Shown here one piece after another: positions 54,738 through 64,000 of a DNA stretch of 64,000 bases. The translations under genes were made by a program, and so were the position numbers. Position 1 is the first letter of the stretch. The number at the start of each line of letters is the position of its first letter. This DNA is from Adenophora triphylla var. japonica (taxonomy: Eukaryota; Streptophyta; Magnoliopsida; Asterales; Campanulaceae). Under the pieces are notes generated by a model, which was not told the DNA's origin, ran no database searches, and saw only the letters and a program-made list of their open reading frames with translations. The DNA lies in assembly GCA_022495995.1 (NCBI GenBank), contig JAFEMH010000073.1:526001-590000 (forward strand). The letters are read 5' to 3'.

Positions 54738-57419
54738 TAAATAACTTGAGCATTGATACAAGTAATATGTGGAGAGATTGTGAGCTTAAACGCGAAAGCA
54801 AATTGTAATAGAGCAAAGAAGATTTTTACCTTGGTGTGCTTCGTGAATTGCACTCGAGAGTACTTCTCTATCTATACAGGTAGACTTCTCAAGGCTCTCC
54901 GAAAATCAATTCTACCTGAAAGCTTTTAGAGATTGAACTGATGAAACTGACCACGATTTAATCTAACTACGAGCAGCTCAAAAGGTCTTGTGGAACCACA
55001 ATCCACCCAACTTGAAGGTATGATACTTGAGCAGGGGCGTAAAAGTCAGAGGTACAACATAAGAAATTATGACCACTTTCAGCAAAATGAATATCACAAC
55101 AGATTAAATAAATGGCTAGAAATCGTTTCTAGAAGACAAATTTCCACCTCTAAACGAGACTTGGACAGAGCCATAAGCAGGCATAGCAAACATGCAATCG
55201 TTGCAAATTGATAAAGCATTTGACAAATAACTAGGTACCCTTTAACAGATCCATCCATCCCCCATAACGTTACTTTGATTTATTATGCAAATTACGAAGG
55301 GGAAAAGTTGAATCACAGTCAACTTCTTATAACACCCATCATCGTGTGGCACAATTTCAAGTTGCTTTAGCCTATATGATATGACTATTCTCAACCAAAA
55401 CTCAAATGGTATTAAAAACATCATGCAATAAAATTGCTTCCAAAAATGAAATTGATCTCTTCTCACACTCCCATCAACATAGAGCGTTCGATTAAATTCT
55501 CAATGTGAAATCGGAATACGACAACTCAAAATATAAACATTTCAACAAATGGCTCTGACTAGAACAAGACTATTTACCCATGGATCCACCGAATCATACT
55601 TCAAAGAAGTCTACGGCGAGGGATCTTGAATAGTTGCCTTTATTCATAGTTTCAGCACAAATTGCAAGACAAGTCAAAGATTTAACTCAATGACCACCAT
55701 AAATGACACGGAAAAAAGGGATACACCATTACGAATAGACAAATAAAATGTCATAGGACTATACGGATGCATAAAGTTTAAGCCATGAGCGATAGCGTTG
55801 ACCTTTGGTGACGATTGCATCCACTGTTGAGTGGTTCTGCTAGTGGGAGGGTCACCATATGCATAATGTCCTCACCTCCCCTGAAGGTAGTGTGGCCATT
55901 TGCACGATTGAAGCGACTCCTCTTGGCTAATGGATATGTACTGCAGGAAAAACTCAAATCATCCATGTTCCAGTAGAATATTAATATGCAACTCCCATGT
56001 GAGTATCTTTTTCCCTCTGACTTTGCTTCCTGCCAGGCCTGTTATTTCAAGCTCTTGACTCGACCTCAACTCAACCTGCAGCACCTGATATTATATATAC
56101 CTATTTTTGTTACATATTTTCAAAAGATATTAGATGGCTAAATTAGAAAGGAAAGGAGATAAGCAAGTTAACGACCCAAAGATGTATAAGAAAGTCAAGT
56201 CACTAAATAAAATTCTGAAATAAGTTGACAAAAAAAATAGAAAACAGAAAAAAAACAAACAGTTCCAATGCCAGACAAGATATCAGAACAGGTGTGCACT
56301 AAAAATATTAGAAGTGCCTATTTATCAATAGAACAAGGTCCATTTCATTAGTTACGCTATTGAATGGCATGATACACAGTATCAATTTGCTGCTGGGAAA
56401 AGACAAGGAACATTGGTAACATGAAGTGAAAGCGGATCACCTGAATCTAATAGCCAACATGATGTCCTACCACTATCTACATACAATAAGTCCAACAATG
56501 GATCCAAGGACACAATTTGCCAACATAATAGTGAGCTGATTGGTACACGTTAGATTCTTTCGGTTATGTGATCTTTCATGCAACCTTACAGCTAGACATG
56601 GTTAAGAAAAAATTGAGGCTAGCCTCTAATCTGGGACTGAACTGAACCGAATCTATAACCCCTTCACACACCTAAATAAAATCTCAACCCAATCATAACC
56701 ATGCACTTCTTATTTCTGTTTCTTGACCTACCTACTTACCCACTATTGGAACAAAAATAGTTGACCTAGTCATTAAAGGGACAAAACATGCTAATGTGGG
56801 ACTTAGAAGCTAAGTGAGTGTCAGTAGTAAAGGCTATTCTGTTCAATACATTTTTGTAGGACAGAATGATCCCTAAATATTTACAGAGCAGATGTGAGAG
56901 CTATGCACAACTATGAAAAGTTAAAAGTAAACCATAGACAGCTCAGGACCTCAGGTCAACTTATCCTTTTGTACCAATTACTTGAGATTGGCTCAAACAA
57001 CACATCCATATCCTTCTTAACTGTTCCCATGTTCATTAATTTTCTCGTCTTCCTTTACCTCCAGGACTAGAACCATTTCTGGTATTAAGACTAATAAATT
57101 CCATAACTGGTGCACTTAATGCTATAATTGTATATTGTTCGTGTGTAAACAATATCAAATGATTTTGTCTCCATGTATGGCTTCCAAAATCTGTATTTCC
57201 TAGTTTTACCATTCTCATTTCAGATACATCACTTATTATCATGTTGTTTCCTAGTCGGCAAACAATTTGCAAGCACTATAAACTGTATGCATGAATTCAA
57301 GCCACCTAGGCACAAACACAACACCATCTTCCACTTTCAACTCCACATTCCCTCTACTTTATTGCACCAACATTTTAACCCTAGAACTTGGAACATTAGA
57401 ATCAACTTCCAATCATATA
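54738..57419. other. Long spacer without a firm gene
   Basis: I see no recognisable coding exon. On the minus strand, 55778-56090 carries open stretches (for example VLQVELRSSQELEITGLAG, then GKKILTWELHINILLEHG) that could be remnants of exons, but splice signals and family are not clear. A plus-strand frame at 54990-55211 is also unsupported. Confidence 0.35.
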
Positions 57420-57697
57420 CTCCCTCTGTCCCAATAAAAGCTTCACTAATTACCCAAAAGGGCGTCCCGTTAGAAGTTTCACCTTTCCTTTTTTTGGCAA
57501 AGAATCTTTACTATTTCCTCCACTCATTCTCTCTCCTACATTATTTTAATACTCACAACACCATTATAATTTACTATTCCCTCCACTAATTCTCTCTCCT
57601 ATTTTCAAATTACACTCACAACATTTTTTTCTCCCTCCCATTTCCATAATTTGCGTGCCCACCCAAAAGGGTGAAGCACTTATTGGGACGGAGGGAG
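57420..57697. mobile_element. Stowaway MITE
   Basis: Ends CTCCCTCTGTCCC and GGGACGGAGGGAG flanked by TA; inner arms ACCCAAAAGGGCG and CACCCAAAAGGGTG. Relative of 26298-26572. A (TATG/TA)n run follows directly. Confidence 0.9.
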
Positions 57698-57759
57698 TAT
57701 ATATGTGTGTGTGTATATATATGTGTGTGTGTATATATATATATTTATATATATATATG

Positions 57760-57819
<60 letters not shown>
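57698..57819. repeat. (TG/TA)n microsatellite
   Basis: ATATATGTGTGTG units grading into pure TA repeat, directly abutting the Stowaway right end. Confidence 0.95.
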
Positions 57820-57821
<2 letters not shown>

Positions 57822-58084
57822 TTAGATCCAATTTTCCTACCATGATGTCACAATGTGCAATTGCAATGTCAATTATGGACACAATGGTCATTCATGTACA
57901 CGTGTTAGTTTAATTACTCAACTTCCATGAAAAACTGAAAACAGAGTCATTATAGGAAGAAGGAAATATCCCAACAAAGTTCCGTCACAAAAGAGAGCCA
58001 AGGTGAAGATTATTCATCATAATGCATGTTGTTGAAATAATGAGTTGTATGGAGTTTGCAATTTTTTCCCCTTATGTTTCTCAG

Positions 58085-58291
58085 GCTTTTGTTTAATGAA
58101 AGTTCTCAAACACCTATTGATCTCAACGATAAGAAAATGGAAAAAACAACATTTGATCCCAGTAAGATGCTTAAAACCGTAGACATTTGGAAGTCAGCAG
58201 AGGTTTGTAGCTTAAGTGTACCTGAAAGCAGTGGAAGCGTTATTTTCAAAGACTTCCCTTCCTGCTTCCAACGACGAACAGGGCAGAAGTA
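58085..58291 (+). other. Unassigned exon-like open frame
   Basis: The plus-strand frame (FNESSQTPIDLNDKKMEKTT ... SVIFKDFPSCFQRRTGQK) has protein-like composition, and GTAAGA near its end could be a donor. I cannot place it in a family or find neighbouring exons. It may be a gene fragment. Confidence 0.25.
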
Positions 58292-58581
58292 AGAACAAAG
58301 GAAGAAACTCAACCAACTAGCACGGGAAATATAAATAAAAAAAGGAAATTATTATCATGTGAATCTTATCAGTCCGCAAATGTAAAATCACAAAATAGAT
58401 GGATCAAGTGAATGGTTCAAATACATAAACAGAACAACCATATGATTAGAGAATATACATATTGGTCTTCTGGTTTAGCCAAAAACAAAACAAAAATGCC
58501 CCTGACATGAGAATTAAGTCTTACATAAAAAGCCTACTCAATTACAGTCGAAAATACTCACACAATCTCCATTCAGAGCAG

Positions 58582-60496
58582 TCAAGTTGACTTCTTCTGG
58601 TCATCCTTTTCCTCTTGCATTTTAGGATATTCCTTTTTCTCCATGACTTCTTGTATACCTTCTTGATAACCTTTTACAAAACCCATTAGTGCATCTTTAT
58701 AAGCAGAAGCTCTTGTCATGTAAACTCGCTGCAAAGCTGGCCTAAGTGTCTCCATTCCACCTCTAGCAGCGACCGCTATTTTATTCATTGGACGAGAAGA
58801 TTCCTTAAAAGTCAGTATTCGTTAAATAGAAATAACGTAGGACAAGACCAAAGATATCTTAAAGCGAAAAACGGGGAATAAATCGGACAATCTGAAGCAC
58901 AATTCATGCAAGTAGCAACGGAATCCATAGTCATAACCATGGCTGAATATTCAAAGTAATTCAGAAAAATACCTATTCAACTTCTCCTTCATGACACTCC
59001 AAGACGAACAGTTTATGGTTAGGGTTGTACTCTTTACGAGTCGGTCTTTATATCAGAAAACTAACCCACTTGTAGGTGAAAAGTGACATTAACTAAAAGG
59101 AAAATTGGAGAACTTCACTATAGTTTTTCGGATGGCATGGGACATCCTAAAAACTACCCGGACATTTAAAAGAACCTGCTTATAGATATATTTACAATGC
59201 AAATGCTCATCAGTACACGAGTGAATCTTCTCAATGCAATGGGAAGGTTTCACAATCAGAAACCAGGGTACTTGTTGGCACTCGCTTACCATATCACTTG
59301 TATCAACAAGCTATAAGACTATCTAAGAAGATATTAATGGTCGCAATCATCTATATCTATACATGCGTCTGTGTGCACATTATGGTGGTAAGAGAATAAT
59401 AGTCATCTAACATCAGACAGAGTATATACTCCCTCCGTCCCGCCCGAATGGGCAAAGTTTGTGCCTTACACGGGAATTAAGAAAAGTGATGTAGGAAATA
59501 GAAAAAGTGTATAGTGGAATAAATGTTGTGAGTGAAAGGTGATGTAGGAAAGAGAAAGTGGAGTAGGAAATAGTTAGTGGATATTTATTGTGAGAGTATG
59601 ACAAGTGGGTCCCACAAATAAAGAAGTAATAAAAAACTTTCCATTTTTAGGTTGTGCCCTTTCAAATGGGACGCCCCAAAAAGAGCAAAAAGGAAATTTG
59701 TGCCCTTTCGGGCGGGACGGAGGGAGTATTCAGTTAGCAGGGTAATGTGCCAATAATCCAAACTTGACTATTTCTTGAAAATAACTATTCAATTGTTTAA
59801 AAAAGAAAATGACATGGGAACTTTTACCTAGATCCTCTAATGTCGAGGGTCCTTTATCTTTAGTTGCATTGTTATCTCCGTTAGCCTCATCTTCACTCTT
59901 TCCATTTGTCTTATAGTCATTCGGGCGAAGCTCAGGACCTATATCTCTTACCCAGCTTGCAGCATAAAGTCTCGACGCTTCCTTTAAAACCTGGCGAATG
60001 AAAACAAGAGGTACATTAGAATATCTCTGTACCAAGAAAGTGGAATCAGATGGTGACGAGCAGCAGGCAGATAACTATAACTGAGGAAAGACCATGATAT
60101 CTCGACAATGGCTCATACAAAGTTTCATACAGTTACCCATCGGTCACTTGCTCTGAAATGATATCCAATTTCATACATACAGGAGAATTTGCAGCTACTG
60201 TGTATTAGTTAGCTTCAACCATCTTCAATTGAGCAGGCCATAGGTAATATACTCCACATAATTTCGACAGACATTGCTATTTCAAAACTTGCATAGATTG
60301 TTCAACTATAATTTAGTCTCACTTGAATTTAGTGCAAAAGTGTGTAAAGGAAACTGACCAAGAATTTTTCCTTGAAAGTGAGCTTTCTGCGCTTTTTTAT
60401 GTGTGGTGGGTCGGGCAAAGATGACGGGAATGCAATTTCTTTCAAATCATAGCGAACGTAATCGCGGACTTTTCTCCAAACTACCTTCACCTTCAT
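58582..60496 (-). CDS. Conserved plant protein of unknown function (164 residues)
   Basis: Exons 60359-60496, 59828-59990 and 58582-58775, joined in frame with GT-AG introns. The N-terminus is MKVKVVWRKVRDYVRYDLKE, then FPSSLPDPPHIKKRRKLT; the middle is LKEASRLYAASWVRDIGPEL; an acidic Asn/Asp-rich linker follows; and the C-terminal part is AVAARGGMETLRPALQRVYM with YKDALMGFVKGYQEGIQEVM. I know this as a protein conserved across land plants, with no assigned biochemical role and no membrane helix or signal peptide that I can see. A Stowaway MITE (59429-59726) sits in intron 2. The splice joins and strong conservation argue that it is a working gene. Confidence 0.88.
59429..59726. mobile_element. 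Stowaway MITE in intron 2 of the 164-residue gene
   Basis: Ends CTCCCTCCGTCCCGCCCG and CGGGCGGGACGGAGGGAG are perfect inverted repeats, longer than in most copies here, flanked by TA (59427-59428 and 59727-59728). Confidence 0.92.
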
Positions 60497-61223
60497 TTTA
60501 ATCCTTTTCTTATATTAATAAAATCTGCAGAATCAATAAATACGATAAACATAAATGCATATGTTTCATCCACACTCCGAAGACTTATTAGTGTCAAACT
60601 GTCAATCATGCTTCTATGTCCAACAGGTGACCATAAGCCCAAACTAAAGAAAAAAAAAAACCTATCCACTTTTCCACTACTTGGGTCGTACCTCTAAATA
60701 ATTTTCAGCTGTCAGGAAGCAAAATAATATCATAGCAAATATCATTTTAACGAGTAAAATCAACAACCATCAACCGATTGGAAATATAAACACCACATAA
60801 CCAAAATTCATCATTTTTTGTCAAGTAATGCTAGGTATCTCAAAATGTATACCAACTTCTAATCCCACTTGTTAGGCATATTATTGGAGAACGTGTGGTA
60901 CTCTTCAAGGACCAATGTCATTTTTCACACATAAGTCTTGTTGAAGTTGAAATAGGCTTTTAGGGAAACTCAATACTCCATTTCTTATACAAAACGAATT
61001 TCTGATTTATTAAGACATTTCATCAAACACCTGATTGACATGGAAACAATGATAAGGTCCACAACTCCAGATTATGAAGAAGAATTCAACGGCTGGAGAC
61101 CCTATCTTATGAGAATAATAATCCAGCAGCAAGAAACTTTAGCAGAGGAAATCCAGTAATCTACCAATCTGATCTGATGCATGAAATTTTAGGAAAATTA
61201 AATCGTGAAATACCTAAAACTCG
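60497..61223. other. Upstream region of the 164-residue gene
   Basis: Presumed leader and promoter; no other gene seen. The Copia fragment starts about 730 bases upstream of the start codon. Confidence 0.5.
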
Positions 61224-61821
61224 TTAAACCACGTTGAGCAAAGTAAAAATAAAATCATTAATCTGACGTACCGAAGATATGAATTGAGTCGTGAATTCGG
61301 TGAGAGGTGGCGACGGCAAACAATATCCGTGAATTGGAATTAAATGACCATTACCGACAACAATATAACGTTTAGTGCTCGTAGTGAAATAGGGACGGAG
61401 AATACCTGAGTTTGAGAACATATGCGATGTAGTCCCGGTATCCATGTATAAGTTTGCATCCGGAGGAGTTAAGCCCATAGTATGCATGGCGGCATCGATG
61501 TCGGTGGGACAAGGCTGTGTTGAAGCCGCATATGCTCGAGGAGGCCCACGACCAAGAACTCCAGACTGCTGTCTGGGCTGTGCATAATTGGGCTTGGGCC
61601 AGGTACCACCAGAAGTTGGGTAAGGGCAAGGTGGGATGGCCCATGGCCAAGGCCACTGTGGTTGTTGCTGTCCGCCCCAATTCTGCCAAGACGAAGCAGG
61701 AGCAGATGCCGACACCGGAGACCCAGATTGGCGGCCCCCACCACCAGAACTCTGTCCACCCCGATTATTCCCCTTACCGTTATTCCGTCCACTACCACCA
61801 CTTTTATTCCCATTCTTATAA
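61224..61821 (-). pseudogene. Copia gag-protease fragment
   Basis: On the minus strand: a Gly/Asn/Ser-rich stretch (NNGKGNNRGGQSSGGGG), a Pro/Trp-rich segment, then the protease region NLYMDTGTTSHMFSNSG and VVGNGHLIPIHGYC. This is the usual gag-to-protease order of Copia elements of the retrofit type. RT and integrase are absent. The frame continues on the other side of the solo LTR (62598-62625). Confidence 0.82.
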
Positions 61822-62597
61822 TGATAATTGAAGTGATTATGAAATATGGATTGGGCTTAAACAGTGAAAGGGGTCAATGGGTACAGTGGGCCAATTGACT
61901 TAGAATGGGCCATGGAAATCAAATAAGGCAAAAAGTAATATTCCGCCTGAAAAATGACGAGATAACATAGCACGTGGCATAGATGCAATGTGTGGCGGGA
62001 AGTACCTAGGCGAGAAGATTACATAGCATACTCCCCACCCCCTTTTTATATGAATTTCGGGTAATCAAAGCATAATTAAGAATGAATAGCCAAATAGGTC
62101 TTGTAGCCTTAGTGAATTTGTCGCCAGGCGACAAACTCGGCTCGTACGCAACAGGTAATTTAGATAGTGACACGTGGTATCCACCCCCATAATGTATAAC
62201 AGTGCAACATGATGGGATTGGTAGTACTTTTTACTAACTCTGAGGGTAGTTGACTGACAAGGCAGGGGTGATTGACACGTGTCTTTGCAGGTATGGCCTA
62301 TGATTATGAAGTGATATAAATATGTGAAATTCAGCATTATTATGTAAGTCCTATTCTTTCTCTAAAAACTCTCTCTCTCCTCTTCATTATTTTCTCTCTA
62401 CAATAGTTACTTGACCAGATAACCTTACTGATTCTCACGCCGGAGGGGTTTCACCGGAGTCACCCCCGGTTTAGTTCACTGTGACTTGCGTGTGTGTAGG
62501 TTTCCGGGCGAGTCATCCCAAGAAGATCAGCCGGAGTATCCATGGGAATAGCTGAAGATTCAGCTCCTGATCAACCCCATTTTCCATGGTAGCATCA
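61822..62597. mobile_element. Solo LTR related to the gypsy element
   Basis: Runs TGATAATTG...GGTAGCATCA. The right half (CACGCCGGAGGGGTTT, CACCCCCGG, GTGTGTAGGT, GATCAGCCGGAGTATCC) matches the gypsy LTR at 29397-30118 in order, with divergence. ATAA flanks both sides (perhaps ATAAT with one base lost). No internal domain is present, so it is the product of LTR-LTR recombination. Confidence 0.85.
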
Positions 62598-62625
62598 ATA
62601 ATCAAAAGCATCAATCCATCTTTTA

Positions 62626-62869
62626 GGTGTGCTCCCGAGTTTAAAATAGGAGAGAAAGGGAAGGAAATGAAAGGAAGTCCAAAAAAATTTCCCTCCTTGA
62701 TGTGCTCCCTAGTTTTGTTAGGAGGGAAGTGGGATTCCTCCCAAAAGGGAAAGGAAGTGGAAGGAAAGAAAATTTCATTAATAAATATTTTTGAAATACC
62801 TATTTTACTCCTCAAATATAATTATCTCCTTCCTTTCCTTTCTCTCCTTCTAAAACTCGGGAGCAAACC
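62626..62869. mobile_element. Tourist-like MITE
   Basis: Ends GGTGTGCTCCCGAGTTT and AAACTCGGGAGCAAACC are inverted, flanked by TTA (62623-62625 and 62870-62872). An internal TGTGCTCCCTAGTTTTG at about 62700 repeats the left end, so the copy looks partly duplicated. Confidence 0.8.
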
Positions 62870-63604
62870 TTAAATTAGGGGAGTAGCAGTGAGGGAGAGA
62901 ACAAAACGTCGTTATGGGTTTTCAGTGAGAATGTTTATCATACGGGGAGGCCATATTTGGTTAATCCGTTCCTCGGGATTAATAATACTAGTGTTTACTC
63001 GGGATAATTAGTGAGGCGATAAGGATCTAATTCCGATATTGCTGGAAGTGCATATTTGGTTTATCATAGTTTCGTCCCGTCCCGTCCCGTTCCTTTATCC
63101 CGAATTGACGGCTCATCCTATAATAACATTAACGAAAGTTTCGAAATTTGTCAAATCTCAGCAAACTTTAATTAAATATCTAAAATTTAATTTTGAATCT
63201 AACATTTTTATGTGAGGAAGGGGAAGATCGTGGGGCGATAATGGAGGGTGGGGAGTGAGGTGGGTGGATGTGGGGGAGATGAGCGTTTAGAGAGAAGAGT
63301 GGAGGGTGATTGATTATGTGAAGTGAAAGGGTTTGGACGGTGTTTGTCATAAATACTAAACATGCACAAAAGTTACAACTGAGGTACCTATATTGCAACA
63401 AAAATGACTTGAGGCACTATATATCAGTATAATTTGGTTGAATTAAACCCATTTTGGAGTTACCCTAACAATACTCCATATTTAAAAACAATTATCCTGC
63501 CTGCAAACCAAATAATGTACTAGTTAGCTTCATATTTACATGAGTTGGGCATAATAAAAGTTGGAAAAAAGTGAGTATATAATAATTATCCAAGACACTA
63601 TTTA
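62870..63604. other. Spacer
   Basis: No gene seen. A (CCCGT)n run lies at about 63074-63093, and CCATATTTGGTT/GCATATTTGGTT words recur, possibly part of an old MITE. Confidence 0.4.
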
Positions 63605-63784
63605 TGCTTTCTCCGTCCCTAAAAGATTGTCCTGTTGTACATTTTGCAATTATTAAGGAAGAGCTTCACCTTCTTGTACCTTAGTAGATTTGCACTAACA
63701 TTCATGCTTAAGTTTAGAAATGGGACATACTTTTTGGGACAAGTCAAAATAGCAAATGGGACAATCTTTCAGGTACGGGGGGAG
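63605..63784. mobile_element. Stowaway-like MITE, degraded left end
   Basis: Left TTTCTCCGTCCCTAAAAGATTG and right CAATCTTTCAGGTACGGGGGGAG are imperfect inverted repeats; TA follows the right end. A further lone right end (ACGGAGGGAG then TA) lies at 63945-63956. Confidence 0.65.
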
Positions 63785-64000
63785 TATAATGAAAGCGAAT
63801 AAAAAGTAAGTAGTTAAATGTTGATTTTTTTTTTTATGACAAACGCATTATTATAAGAACAAAGTTGTTTGAAACATTTTTTAACATTATTCAGATTTTG
63901 TGAATTCTGAAACGTACCAAAAAAGAAAATAGGATTATTTTGAAACGGAGGGAGTAATAAACATTTAGTAGTTTGGGTATTTGTAATATAGAAAATATTT

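Noticed and set aside
57564..57913. Ile-Tyr-rich open frames
   Set aside because: They derive from the TA/TG microsatellite next to a Stowaway end.

Overview
This window is a stretch of a plant nuclear genome. Genes have spliced exons with GT-AG introns, and several families are plant-specific: CHX cation/H+ exchanger, NGATHA/RAV-type B3 factor, plant U2B'', leucine-rich-repeat receptor-like protein and SAG20/WI12. The DNA is AT-rich and crowded with plant transposons (Stowaway and Tourist MITEs, Helitrons, CACTA, hAT, Copia, Ty3-gypsy, tRNA-derived SINEs). It looks like a eudicot; I cannot name the species from sequence alone.

Layout. 1-14.3 kb is the left gene block, all on the minus strand apart from a possible last exon at 45-116: an intact receptor-like protein (756-2930), a broken tandem paralogue (3662-5233), a three-exon CHX exchanger (5944-8721), a CHX relic (about 9790-10125) and five-exon U2B'' (10305-14315). 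14.6-26.6 kb is transposon territory: a Helitron with seven tandem 5' termini (14620-18260), a foldback element, a mini-Helitron, a decayed hAT transposase, a SINE and a complete-ended CACTA element (22510-26279) carrying a transposase fragment, a likely captured host exon and a long trinucleotide repeat. A SAG20/WI12-like gene lies at 26650-27144.

28.5-45 kb is a nest at least three levels deep. A minus-strand Helitron helicase is split by a Ty3-gypsy element (29397-44697, duplication GGAGT). The gypsy gag is itself split by a Copia element (30912-38734, duplication TTATC), and another LTR-like block (39105 to about 41180) replaces the gypsy gag-pol centre. The gypsy 3' region holds three different tandem repeats.

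45-64 kb is the right gene block: many small MITEs (one interrupted by a SINE, one by an hAT MITE), a mini-Helitron (49978-50217), a B3-domain repressor gene (51253-53636, plus strand), a small conserved plant gene of unknown function (58582-60496, minus), and a Copia gag-protease fragment interrupted by a solo LTR related to the gypsy element.

The host genes do not form a pathway. Most of the novelty is in the mobile DNA: the multi-ended Helitron, a palindromic motif shared by two otherwise different LTRs, duplicated 3' hairpins in mini-Helitrons, and a gene whose start frame depends on a microsatellite.
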